A DNA stretch of 28,018 nucleotides from UBA7657 sp049652985 (GTDB lineage: Bacteria > Pseudomonadota > Alphaproteobacteria > Micavibrionales > Micavibrionaceae). Positions 1 to 6,780 of this stretch are shown here, piece after piece. Numbering within the stretch: the stretch's first letter is position 1; every line of letters begins with the position of its first letter. A program made the translations under genes and the position numbers. The stretch spans positions 1-28,018 of the forward strand of contig JBASFK010000003.1 of NCBI GenBank assembly GCA_049652985.1, given 5' to 3'. The notes under the pieces are model-generated. The model saw nothing but the letters and a program-made list of their open reading frames with translations. It was not told the DNA's origin and searched no databases.

Positions 1-112
1 CATGGAAGTCGAGCTGATCACGCCGATCGCCATGAACGAAGGCCTGCGCTTCGCCATCCGCGAAGGCGGCAGGACCGTCGGCGCCGGTGTCGTGTCGAAA
101 ATCGTTGAATAA
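1..112 (+). CDS. tuf: Elongation factor Tu, C-terminal fragment (cut by window start)
   Basis: The reading frame from base 2 encodes the last 36 residues of EF-Tu and ends in TAA at 110-112. The tail contains the motif ELITPIAMNEGLRFAIREGG followed by RTVGAGVVSKIVE, the conserved end of the third beta-barrel domain of bacterial EF-Tu. EF-Tu carries aminoacyl-tRNA to the ribosome as a GTP complex. The rest of the gene lies outside the window. A second tuf gene starts at 27895 in the same orientation, so this organism has two copies, as many proteobacteria do. A strong terminator follows directly, so this copy probably ends its own transcription unit. Confidence 0.95.
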   Translation, partial: MEVELITPIAMNEGLRFAIREGGRTVGAGVVSKIVE

Positions 113-130
113 TTGAAAGCGTAAAGCTTT

Positions 131-166
131 AAAAGGCCGGGAGATAATCCCGGCCTTTTGTTTTTT
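131..166 (+). terminator. Rho-independent terminator after tuf
   Basis: An inverted repeat AAAAGGCCGGGA / TCCCGGCCTTTT surrounds the 5-base loop GATAA and is followed by a T-rich run (TTTTGTTTTTT). It begins 19 bases after the tuf stop codon. Confidence 0.93.
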
Positions 167-180
167 GCGGAGGCCGGACG

Positions 181-189
181 TGTTACAAT
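181..189 (+). promoter_or_regulatory. Extended -10 element, predicted leaderless start at 195
   Basis: TGT followed by TACAAT forms an extended -10 box (TGn-TACAAT). No good -35 is visible; the terminator T-run occupies that position. A start point 6 bases downstream of the -10 would fall on the A of the ATG at 195. No Shine-Dalgarno sequence sits at a usable distance from that ATG, which fits a leaderless transcript. This is inference from spacing only. Confidence 0.4.
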
Positions 190-194
190 GAATC

Positions 195-992
195 ATGACA
201 CGGTTTCTCGCATGGGTTCTGATCGTTGTTTTATCCGCCGCCGCGCCGCAGGTTGCGGCAGCGCAGGACGGGGATCCCGAAGCGCAAATATTGCCCCTGC
301 AGGAAATCACGCCGAACGCATCATTCCGCGAGGAGGCGAAAGAGGCACCGAGAAAAGTGCCGCCGCGCGCTCCGAACGATTACGTCAGCCTCCCGCAATA
401 TGAAACGCTGGTTCGCAATGCCATTCGCGCGCGTCCGAAAAATTTCGACTTCGGCGCGTTGCGCAGTTATTACACGCTGGTGCCGCAATACGATCCGCTG
501 GGCGACACGGCGCGGCGCGAAATCCTCGACCTCGCTTACAAAATCCAGAACGATCCTGACCCGGCCGTGCGTAAAGACGCTTTCGACAAATACGGCGCAC
601 TGGTCTCGGCGCATCTCGCGAATATCGACGTCATCTCGCAGGCGCTGGTACTCAGCCGCGAGGACAAGATTTTCGGCGATCCAAAGTTTTTTGATTACAT
701 GCGGAGCGGGCTTCTGCGCAACATCGTGACCTCCGGCGACGGGCGCAGCCTGGTGGGCGCCTATGACGCCGTGACGCTGGGCGAGGAGACGGCGCTGCTC
801 AAGGCGCTGCGCCTGCGCCTGCTCAGGAGCGAGCCGAGGGAATCCGGCGGCGTGTATTACAATATGCTCGAGGTGCAGGCGGGCGACGCCTATGACCCGT
901 ACTGGATCTTCGTGGACGTTACCAAGCCCATGGTCTTCCTCGAGCGCCAGCGCCAGAACGCCGAGAATGTTTTTGCCATTCCCAGGCAATAA
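195..992 (+). CDS. Secreted DUF4919-like protein
   Basis: A 265-residue protein of unknown function. Residues 1-23 look like a Sec signal peptide: a basic start (MTR), a hydrophobic core, and a likely AAA/Q cleavage region near residue 23. The mature part has a helical stretch beginning YETLVRNAI, then F-D-F-x-x-L-R-x-Y-Y, and a central GLLRNIVTSGDGRS followed by AYDAV. It ends with a strand-like WIFVDVTKPM segment. The LR-Y, SGDG and terminal FDV-type motifs resemble the DUF4919 family from memory; no search was run. The start is the ATG at 195, and the ATG at 188 is out of frame. It is probably exported to the periplasm or beyond. It follows the tuf terminator and has its own candidate promoter. 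The family name is moderately certain; the existence of the gene is highly likely. Confidence 0.8.
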   Translation: MTRFLAWVLIVVLSAAAPQVAAAQDGDPEAQILPLQEITPNASFREEAKEAPRKVPPRAPNDYVSLPQYETLVRNAIRARPKNFDFGALRSYYTLVPQYDPLGDTARREILDLAYKIQNDPDPAVRKDAFDKYGALVSAHLANIDVISQALVLSREDKIFGDPKFFDYMRSGLLRNIVTSGDGRSLVGAYDAVTLGEETALLKALRLRLLRSEPRESGGVYYNMLEVQAGDAYDPYWIFVDVTKPMVFLERQRQNAENVFAIPRQ

Positions 993-1049
993 AGGTCTAT
1001 TCCTTTAGCTATTCGTTTTTCTGCAGTCTCCTATACGGTAAAAGCAGAG

Positions 1050-1055
1050 TATAAT
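1050..1055 (+). promoter_or_regulatory. Consensus -10 box upstream of the CYTH gene
   Basis: A perfect TATAAT lies 76 bases upstream of the preferred start codon at 1131. No convincing -35 is found 16-18 bases upstream. The predicted transcript would have a leader of about 70 nt. Confidence 0.4.
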
Positions 1056-1130
1056 GACTCTCCGGCCTTTGCTTTCGACGTGCGGATCCTTCAGAATAAC
1101 CTTGAGGTTCGCAGCATACACGGAGAGAGC

Positions 1131-1922
1131 ATGCCGACGAATAAGACACCACCGGTGAGGATCAGCCTCGAGCCGGAAATTCAGTACAAAGCCCCCCTCA
1201 AATTAATCCCCATAATAGAAGATTTATTAATATCCACCGGCGCCAAAAAAGCATCGTCTCGCGAAGGTGAGAAGACCTATTACTGGGATACAAAGAATTT
1301 CCGCTTGTTCCGCCAAGGCATGGAGTGCCGGGGCCGGAGCAAGAACGGAGGTTTCCGGTTTGACCTCAAGGTGGCGACGGGTTCAAATCCGACAGCTTTA
1401 CCTGATAAAGACGGAATCCTGTGGCGTTACGAACTGAAAGCTCCGAGCGATGAACCGCGCCCCGATCTCAAAGTGTTTTTCGATCATGTTGCCGTGCCCG
1501 AACTGCGGGAGCGTCTGCGGGACGTTTACTCGAAAGAGGTCGAGCCGAAATTCGTCGCCATCTACGACAAGACCAAATTCGAGCGGGAGATTACCGTCGG
1601 CGGTAAAACGGGCCTGATAGAATATTCGCTTCAGAGCGGGTACATCAGAACGCTGAATGGCCGGCAAAGGACCCGCACCATGGGCATTGTCGACGTGGAA
1701 TTACGCAGCGGTGCAAACGAAGCGCACCTTCAGGCCAAGACCGAGCTTGAGACTCTCAGCCATCTCGGACTGGTAATGCTGCCGCGCCGCAAGCTGATTA
1801 TGGGCATGGATCTGATCGTGTCCGAACAGGACGGCAAAGCTTATGAGCGCGTGCTAGATACGCTCAGTATTCACCGCAATCACAGGCGGCAAATGCGGGA
1901 AATGACCCTCGCCCTGGCCTGA
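1131..1922 (+). CDS. CYTH-domain protein (triphosphate tunnel metalloenzyme family)
   Basis: The protein is 263 residues from the ATG at 1131, chosen because GGAG ends 5 bases upstream. An in-frame GTG at 1080 would add 17 residues but has no clear ribosome site. CYTH enzymes form a tunnel-shaped barrel that binds and cleaves triphosphates such as inorganic triphosphate or thiamine triphosphate with a divalent metal. Supporting features are an N-terminal EIQYK strand, the YYWDTKNFRLFRQGMECRGR segment (family pattern Y-F/W-DT...L...G...R.R), alternating charged strands such as RFDLKV and RYELKA, a VDVELRSG strand, and a C-terminal RRKLIMGMDL that replaces the family's SK-x-x-R-G. The usual ExExK signature reads E-I-Q-Y-K here, so one acidic residue is a glutamine. 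The substrate is unknown. It sits alone between a DUF4919 gene and tRNA-Trp. Confidence 0.75.
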   Translation: MPTNKTPPVRISLEPEIQYKAPLKLIPIIEDLLISTGAKKASSREGEKTYYWDTKNFRLFRQGMECRGRSKNGGFRFDLKVATGSNPTALPDKDGILWRYELKAPSDEPRPDLKVFFDHVAVPELRERLRDVYSKEVEPKFVAIYDKTKFEREITVGGKTGLIEYSLQSGYIRTLNGRQRTRTMGIVDVELRSGANEAHLQAKTELETLSHLGLVMLPRRKLIMGMDLIVSEQDGKAYERVLDTLSIHRNHRRQMREMTLALA

Positions 1923-1981
1923 AGGTCCGGAAATCCCCTCTAAATTTCTTCTGGCCAAAATCCCCTATTTTCATTAAAAAC

Positions 1982-1990
1982 TGGTATTAT
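1982..1990 (+). promoter_or_regulatory. Extended -10 promoter of tRNA-Trp
   Basis: TGG followed by TATTAT gives an extended -10 box ending 11 bases before the mature 5' end of tRNA-Trp. No clear -35 is seen. A start around 1997 would give a short 5' precursor for RNase P processing. Confidence 0.45.
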
Positions 1991-2001
1991 TAAGTAGCCT
2001 T

Positions 2002-2077
2002 AGGGGTGTAGCTCAGTCGGTAGAGCGAAGGTCTCCAAAACCTTAGGTCGCAGGTTCAAGTCCTGTCGCCCCTGCCA
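2002..2077 (+). tRNA. trnW: tRNA-Trp (anticodon CCA)
   Basis: A complete 76-nt cloverleaf. Acceptor stem AGGGGTG pairs with CGCCCCT (one T-G wobble), the discriminator is G, and CCA is encoded at 2075-2077. The D arm is GCTC/GAGC. The anticodon stem AAGGT/ACCTT encloses the loop CTCCAAA with anticodon CCA at 2035-2037, and the T arm carries TTCAAGT. It decodes UGG. In many alphaproteobacteria this tRNA lies between tuf and secE; here about 8.8 kb separates it from secE. Confidence 0.97.
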
Positions 2078-2103
2078 ATTTTTATAATTTCCCAGCCTGA
2101 TGA

Positions 2104-2143
2104 AATAAAAAAAGCCTGACCTCCGGAGAGATCAGGCTTTTTT
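2104..2143. terminator. Bidirectional terminator between tRNA-Trp and cspA
   Basis: The arms AGCCTGA and TCAGGCT enclose a CTCCGGAG-based inner stem, with an A-run on the left and a T-run (TTTTTTT) on the right. The structure can end transcription of tRNA-Trp on the plus strand and of the convergent cold-shock gene on the minus strand. Confidence 0.88.
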
Positions 2144-2158
2144 GTATTCGAAGTTTTA

Positions 2159-2365
2159 TTATTCTACGACTTGTAAATTCGTCGCTGATTGCTTGCCGCG
2201 ATCTGAAGTCACTTCATAGCTAACTTTCTGACCTTCATTGAGTCCGCGCAGACCTGCTTTTTCAACAGCGCTGATATGTACGAATACATCTGCGCCGCCG
2301 CCTTCAGGCTGAATGAAACCGAAACCTTTTTGAGAATTAAACCACTTAACTGTACCTTGTGCCAT
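2159..2365 (-). CDS. cspA: Cold-shock protein, CspA family
   Basis: A 68-residue single cold-shock domain that binds single-stranded RNA and DNA and acts as an RNA chaperone. The RNP1-like motif KGFGFIQ (residues 13-19) and RNP2-like motif VFVHISA are present, and the start is the family-typical MAQGTVKWFN. The start is the ATG at 2363-2365, with a strong Shine-Dalgarno AAAGGAGG just upstream at 2370-2377. A longer in-frame extension to 2410 was not chosen, because it would read through that ribosome site and lacks family similarity. The gene faces tRNA-Trp and shares its terminator. A leader of about 130 nt is predicted, as is common for cold-shock mRNAs, which could allow temperature-dependent folding; that is not demonstrated here. 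Confidence 0.95.
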   Translation of the reverse strand: MAQGTVKWFNSQKGFGFIQPEGGGADVFVHISAVEKAGLRGLNEGQKVSYEVTSDRGKQSATNLQVVE

Positions 2366-2505
2366 ATTGGCCTCCTTTAGAAAAAAGCACTTAATCGTGC
2401 ATAAATCCATGTAAACTATTTACGTGGACCGATTCGATTAAATAGCGATGTCTTGGGAATAGCCTTGTAGGCAATCAAGTCGTACGTATCATCTCGAACT
2501 CGTTA

Positions 2506-2535
2506 GTATTAGCCACATTTTATAAAAAAATACAA
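2506..2535 (-). promoter_or_regulatory. Candidate cspA promoter and long leader start
   Basis: On the minus strand, TTGTAT (2535-2530) and TAATAC (2511-2506) are separated by 18 bases. Transcription from about 2499 would give a leader of roughly 134 nt before the cspA ATG. The stretch from 2366 to 2660 is AT-rich and holds no other gene that I can support. Confidence 0.4.
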
Positions 2536-2639
2536 GAAACACCGACAATGACCCTTTTAATTATATTATGAAAAATAAACGAAACATCAAAGAAACACTA
2601 TCGAATAAACTGTCCGCACGGCCAATCCGCCTGCTCTTT

Positions 2640-2663
2640 CAGGTACAGGCGTGTCGCCCCTGC
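2640..2663 (+). repeat. Imperfect copy of the tRNA-Trp 3' end (att-like direct repeat)
   Basis: TGTCGCCCCTGC at 2652-2663 is identical to tRNA-Trp bases 2064-2075. Similarity continues upstream, where CAGGTACAGG (2640-2649) resembles the T-arm sequence CAGGTTCAAG (2051-2060), with one gap between the two blocks. Both copies are in the same orientation, 588 bases apart. Such duplications of tRNA 3' ends are typical of tRNA-targeted integration, but no integrase is present. Confidence 0.5.
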
Positions 2664-3844
2664 TATCCCATCACAGGATCGATTCCCGGCACCCTTATCA
2701 GCTTTCCCCGAGAGTTATCCGGCGCTGCTTTAGTACGCTCATGCATGGCTTGCAGTTTTTCTTCTTTGGCACCCAGAACGAACATGTCCTCGGCATGATT
2801 GACGGCAAGATAATCGCGGCCTGACATGTCCATTTCTTTGCTGAGGTAATGGCGCGCAATGTATGCCATTAAATGCGCATATTCCGTTCGATAGGTGCTC
2901 ATACGCCAGTCCGATCCGTCCGGAGCTTTTACGCGCGTGCCGCTTTCTATTCCGGCTATGATATCTTCGGAACGCAGATTTGTATTCGTCTTCCATGGCG
3001 ATGCTGCCATTTCAAACGCGCGTTGAGTGAGTTGCGCATTTGTAATGATCCAGTCCCGGCGATCGCTGTCCGTATAAACATCAAATCCATTTTTTGTTGT
3101 TTCAACACGGTAATTGAAGGGAACATCGATATAATGCCCCGTGAATTCCGTAGAGTCGTTCCATGGCTCCGGCTTCAGGTCGCGGCTAAAATAACCGGCA
3201 TTGTGAAGGCTGTTAACCGCCTTCAACCTGGGCTCTACAGCGAAATCAAATGCGATCACCAGCTTTACCTCATCAATGCCGGGGCCATTAAGCATTTCAG
3301 AAGGGAAGGAAATACTATGCTGTTTATAGAGCGCTTTTAATTCTCCCTGCGCGCGAAGAGCGTCAGGGCTCGGACCAAAATGCGCAACGTAACTTAACTC
3401 ATGAAAGAAAATGTTTTTAGCGCCCGATTCAAGAAATACTACGGTAATACATCCAAAATCCAGATCGACACGCCGTCCGGGCATAGACTTAAAAGTTTCA
3501 AAATGAATAGGGCCCAAGCTTACGCCTAATTTTTCAGGATCTCTGAATAATTTTTCAGGCTCGTTCCAATAATATTTGCCGTTGGGATCGAAAAAGACAT
3601 CCTTGCCATTTTCGTCCCGTATGCGGTGCTTTGTGAAATCTATTTCAAGGAATGCATTGGTTTTAGAATCCTGCAATATGACATGAAACCGAGATATGAG
3701 TGTGTAGATGATGCCATCCTTAATGCCCTGACTATATCGCCGCGCAGGATTTTCGAGCCATGCCATGTCAAGGTCATGGTGGGTCCAGCGCGATTTATCG
3801 GCAAGATGATTGATAATATTTTGCTTTTGCCCGTAAGATAGCAT
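2663..3844 (-). CDS. Unrecognised 393-residue protein
   Basis: An open frame of 393 residues from the ATG at 3844. An upstream in-frame TTG at 3874 would add ten residues but is less likely. No family is recognised. No signal peptide or membrane segment is visible, so it is probably cytoplasmic. Residues mix charged and aromatic types evenly (for example RVDLDFGCITVVFLESG in the first half and YRTEYAHLMAYIARHYLSK near the end), which supports real coding over chance. The C-terminal third is helical and charged (GAKEEKLQAMHERTKAA). The DNA is visibly richer in A+T than the flanking gcv genes and codon use is more relaxed, which may mean acquired DNA. Its stop codon abuts the tRNA-Trp-like repeat. 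It diverges from gcvT. Confidence 0.72.
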   Translation of the reverse strand: MLSYGQKQNIINHLADKSRWTHHDLDMAWLENPARRYSQGIKDGIIYTLISRFHVILQDSKTNAFLEIDFTKHRIRDENGKDVFFDPNGKYYWNEPEKLFRDPEKLGVSLGPIHFETFKSMPGRRVDLDFGCITVVFLESGAKNIFFHELSYVAHFGPSPDALRAQGELKALYKQHSISFPSEMLNGPGIDEVKLVIAFDFAVEPRLKAVNSLHNAGYFSRDLKPEPWNDSTEFTGHYIDVPFNYRVETTKNGFDVYTDSDRRDWIITNAQLTQRAFEMAASPWKTNTNLRSEDIIAGIESGTRVKAPDGSDWRMSTYRTEYAHLMAYIARHYLSKEMDMSGRDYLAVNHAEDMFVLGAKEEKLQAMHERTKAAPDNSRGKLIRVPGIDPVMG

Positions 3845-3874
3845 TTCCCAGCCCTGTTTTCTTATTATGATCAA

Positions 3875-3904
3875 AAGCTAATGAAAGAGACGGGGTCTTG
3901 TCAA
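3875..3904 (-). promoter_or_regulatory. Candidate promoter of the 393-residue gene
   Basis: A perfect minus-strand -35 TTGACA (3904-3899) is followed after 18 bases by a weak -10 TAGCTT (3880-3875). The start point would lie about 25 bases before the ATG at 3844. No glycine-riboswitch core was recognised in the 143-base gap shared with gcvT. Confidence 0.35.
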
Positions 3905-3987
3905 CAGTTTCGTAAAATATAGGCTGGGACTCGCGGTTTGCCTTTGCTAGGCTGGCCTTAGATTCGACAACAAAAAGGCAGCCCGAA

Positions 3988-5058
3988 ATGCGAAAAACCC
4001 CTCTCCATGCCAACCACGTTGCCCTCGGCGCCAAGATGGGCGAATTCGCAGGGTACGACATGCCGCTTTATTACAAGGAAGGCGTGATCAAAGAGCATGA
4101 ATGGGTGCGCAGCCGGGCGGGCCTGTTCGACGTCTCGCACATGGGGCAGATCGTCCTCGCGGGCCCGGAGGAGGAGATCATCGCCTTCTGGGAGCGCATG
4201 ACGCCTTCGGCGTTCAAAAATTTACAGGACGGTGCGGCGAAATACACGGTGCTGACCAGCCCGAAAGGCGGGATGATTGACGATTTGATCGTGACGCGCA
4301 TCTGGCACAATAAATTTTTCGCCGTTCTGAACGCGGGCCGCAAGGATGTGGACATTGAATGGCTGCGGGGGCATCTGCCGAAATCATTGACGCTGGATTA
4401 TTCCGAGACCGAGGCGCTGCTTGCGCTGCAGGGCAGGGACGCAGAGAAGGTCGTGCGCGAGACATTCGGGCTGGATGTAAGCGACATGAATTACATGAGC
4501 GGGAAATATTTCGACCTCGATAAAGTTCCCGCGCTCGTCAGCCGCCTCGGCTACACCGGCGAGGACGGGTTTGAAATCAGTATCAGCGCGAAGGAAGCGC
4601 CGCGCATCTGGGATCAATTAATGGCGCACCCGGACGTCATGCCGATCGGGCTGGCTGCGCGGGACTCGCTCCGGCTTGAGATGGGATATCCATTGTATGG
4701 CCACGACATAGACGAGACGACGCCGCCAGCGGAGGCGAATTTGTCTTGGATTTTACGCGATAAATCCGGTCCGAAGCCCGCGCGTCTGCGTGTGGGGATC
4801 AAGTTGCTGGACAAGGGTGTCGCGCGCGAGGGCGCGGAAATAAGAAACGAGGTCGGCGAGAAAATAGGCGCGCTGACATCCGGCGGCTTTTCCCCGAGCC
4901 TGAAAGAATCCATCGGCATGGGTTATATAGAAATGGCCATGTCAGCCGTCAGCACGAAGATATTCGTCCATGTCCGCGGCCGCGACATCCCGGCGGAAAT
5001 TGCCGCCATGCCGTTCGTGCCTGCCCGCACGAAGATGAAAAAGAAAAAGGCGGCGTAA
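3988..5058 (+). CDS. gcvT: Glycine cleavage system T protein (aminomethyltransferase)
   Basis: A 356-residue T protein, close to the usual 360-370. It transfers the methylene group from aminomethyl-lipoyl H protein to tetrahydrofolate and releases ammonia. Landmarks are the N-terminal TPLHANHVALGAKMGEFAGY, the segment LFDVSHMGQI, the catalytic-Asp region GGMIDDLIVTR, and the folate-domain segments GYTGEDGFEI and GLAARDSLRLEMGYPLYGHD. The C-terminal GCV_T_C barrel ends in a lysine-rich tail (KMKKKK). AAGG lies about 10 bases upstream of the ATG. It is the first gene of the glycine cleavage locus; its stop codon directly touches the GTG start of the protease gene. The upstream region has only a poor promoter match (TTGCCT / TAGATT, spacing 15). 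Confidence 0.97.
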   Translation: MRKTPLHANHVALGAKMGEFAGYDMPLYYKEGVIKEHEWVRSRAGLFDVSHMGQIVLAGPEEEIIAFWERMTPSAFKNLQDGAAKYTVLTSPKGGMIDDLIVTRIWHNKFFAVLNAGRKDVDIEWLRGHLPKSLTLDYSETEALLALQGRDAEKVVRETFGLDVSDMNYMSGKYFDLDKVPALVSRLGYTGEDGFEISISAKEAPRIWDQLMAHPDVMPIGLAARDSLRLEMGYPLYGHDIDETTPPAEANLSWILRDKSGPKPARLRVGIKLLDKGVAREGAEIRNEVGEKIGALTSGGFSPSLKESIGMGYIEMAMSAVSTKIFVHVRGRDIPAEIAAMPFVPARTKMKKKKAA

Positions 5059-6393
5059 GTGGAGTTTGATTTTGCGACCACTGGCGAAATCGCCCTTAAA
5101 TTGTTTTTCCTCGTCCTTATTTTTTTCATTGCCTTCCTCCTGCACGAGCTCGGCCATTTTTTCGCGGCAAGAATTTTTGGAATTCCCGTGAAATCGGTGG
5201 AGATCGGGCGCGGGCCGAAATTACTCGAGCGCACGGATAAAAAAGGAACGACCTGGCGCGCTTGCATTATCCCGTTCGGCGCGCATGTGAACCTGGACAC
5301 GGAAACGGAACAGGGCGGGTTTTATGCGCGGCCATTCTGGCAGCGCTTTTTCACCATAGCGGCGGGGCCCGCGGTCAATCTCGCGCTGCCCTTCCTGCTG
5401 TTCGCCGTGTTTTACGCGCTGGCGGGGCAGCCTTCCGGCCCGCCGGTGGTGGCCGGGATCGGCAAGGATCTGCCAGCCGAGACGGCAGGGCTGAAGCCAG
5501 GCGACCGCGTGCTCACAGTGAACGGGCGCGAAGTTCTGAATTTCAGGGATATCTGGGAAGAAGCCTATACCGACGGCGCGCATGAAAGCATTTTCAAAAT
5601 CGAGCGCGGCGGAAAACAGTATGACATAGCGGTTGAGCCGCAATGGATTGAATATGTGGATGACGGTGTCCGCCGCGCCAATCCGCGTTTCGGTATTATG
5701 TGGAACCATGTCCCGTTCAAATTCCGCGCCTTGCGGGTCATCGACGGCGAAACAATGGACGGTGACAAGCAGAAAGTGCGCGCGGCGCTAAACCGCAGCA
5801 TGGGAAAAACGGTGCTGATCGAGCTGAAGGGTTCGGACGGGGAAATTTATGATTATTATTTCACGCCGCAGGCCTCCGCGAACCCTGACCTGAATAATCC
5901 AAAGAGCAGGGATTACAAACTTGCCTATCTCGGGCCGACGCAGGGTAATTTTTATCTCTCGCAACCGCTGGCCGCGCAGTTTTCAGATGCGTTCAATTAT
6001 GCATGGAAACGTATTGCCGACATCGCGGTGTTGCCGCTGCAACTCCTGCCCGTCGATATATACGCGATCAAGGACGAAAATGCCGTGCATACCGGCAACA
6101 CGCCGGTCAGGAATCATGCTTACAGCTTTATCCACGGCCTGGCGGTGGCGTCGATTCTGCTCGGCCTCATCAACCTGCTGCCGCTGCCGTATTTAGACGG
6201 CGGGCATATATTGATGCAGGGAATCGAGGCCGCCCGCAAAAAACCGATGCCGCGCAAAGCCAAGGCTTATTTGTTCGCCGGGTGCTTTCTCGCGCTTTAT
6301 CTCACTGTTTTGGGCGCAAATTTTGATAACGTGCCGCACTACATTGACTCGCGGCTTAAAAAAGCCCACGAATTTATTAAGCAGGAAAAATGA
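5059..6393 (+). CDS. M50 site-2 protease with PDZ domain (RseP-like)
   Basis: A 444-residue membrane metalloprotease, about the length of RseP. Site-2 proteases cut membrane-embedded segments of regulatory proteins. The zinc site HELGH is at residues 29-33 within the first membrane helix. A GPAVN motif follows in the next membrane helix, a PDZ domain spans about residues 130-195 (AGLKPGDRVLTVNG), and a second degenerate PDZ-like region follows. The late motif PLPYLDGGH supplies the third zinc ligand, Asp380. A final hydrophobic helix (YLFAGCFLALYLTVLG) is near the end. The start is GTG with no gap after gcvT, implying translational coupling. Placement between gcvT and gcvH is unusual. The main alphaproteobacterial rseP normally sits beside bamA/lpxD, so this may be a second paralogue. 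The substrate is unknown. Confidence 0.9.
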   Translation: MEFDFATTGEIALKLFFLVLIFFIAFLLHELGHFFAARIFGIPVKSVEIGRGPKLLERTDKKGTTWRACIIPFGAHVNLDTETEQGGFYARPFWQRFFTIAAGPAVNLALPFLLFAVFYALAGQPSGPPVVAGIGKDLPAETAGLKPGDRVLTVNGREVLNFRDIWEEAYTDGAHESIFKIERGGKQYDIAVEPQWIEYVDDGVRRANPRFGIMWNHVPFKFRALRVIDGETMDGDKQKVRAALNRSMGKTVLIELKGSDGEIYDYYFTPQASANPDLNNPKSRDYKLAYLGPTQGNFYLSQPLAAQFSDAFNYAWKRIADIAVLPLQLLPVDIYAIKDENAVHTGNTPVRNHAYSFIHGLAVASILLGLINLLPLPYLDGGHILMQGIEAARKKPMPRKAKAYLFAGCFLALYLTVLGANFDNVPHYIDSRLKKAHEFIKQEK

Positions 6394-6402
6394 GAGGTTT
6401 CG

Positions 6403-6777
6403 ATGGCCGGCCTGAAATACACCAATGACCATGAATGCGTGAAGGTCGAGGGCGATATTGCCTGGATTGGCATCACGAAATACGCGCAGGAAGCCCTCGG
6501 CGACCTGGTGTTCGTGGAATTGCCGGAAGTAGGCAAGAAGGTGAAAAAGGGCGAATATTTTGCGGTTGTGGAATCGGTGAAAACCGCCGCCGAGGTTTAT
6601 TCTCCTGTCGATGGCGAGGTGATCGAGGCGAACGACAATATGCCCACTGATCTTGAGATGATTAAAAGCCCGGTCGGCGAGGGTGGTTGGATCGCGAAGA
6701 TAAAAATCTCCGACCCGGCGCAACTCGCGAATCTGATGGACGAAGCCGCCTACAAGAAATATATCGAGAGTCTTTAA
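6403..6777 (+). CDS. gcvH: Glycine cleavage system H protein
   Basis: A 124-residue lipoyl carrier that shuttles the aminomethyl group from P to T protein and is re-oxidised by the L protein. The lipoylation motif ESVKTAAE places the modified lysine at residue 60. N-terminal YTNDHECVKVEGDIAWIGIT and the glycine-rich PVGEGGW segment are typical. TGAGAGG precedes the ATG, 9 bases after the protease stop. It is followed by gcvPA after only 3 bases, indicating one operon. Confidence 0.97.
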   Translation: MAGLKYTNDHECVKVEGDIAWIGITKYAQEALGDLVFVELPEVGKKVKKGEYFAVVESVKTAAEVYSPVDGEVIEANDNMPTDLEMIKSPVGEGGWIAKIKISDPAQLANLMDEAAYKKYIESL

Positions 6778-6780
6778 TTC

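Noticed and set aside
1009..1035. Weak hairpin AAAGG/CCTTT after the DUF4919-like gene as a terminator
   Set aside because: The stem is only 5 A/T-rich pairs and the T-run is displaced, so not supported.
1080..1130. GTG start giving a 17-residue extension of the CYTH protein
   Set aside because: The ATG at 1131 has a well-placed GGAG and fits the domain start better.
3875..3987. Glycine riboswitch before gcvT
   Set aside because: A likely place for one, but the conserved core segments are not seen.
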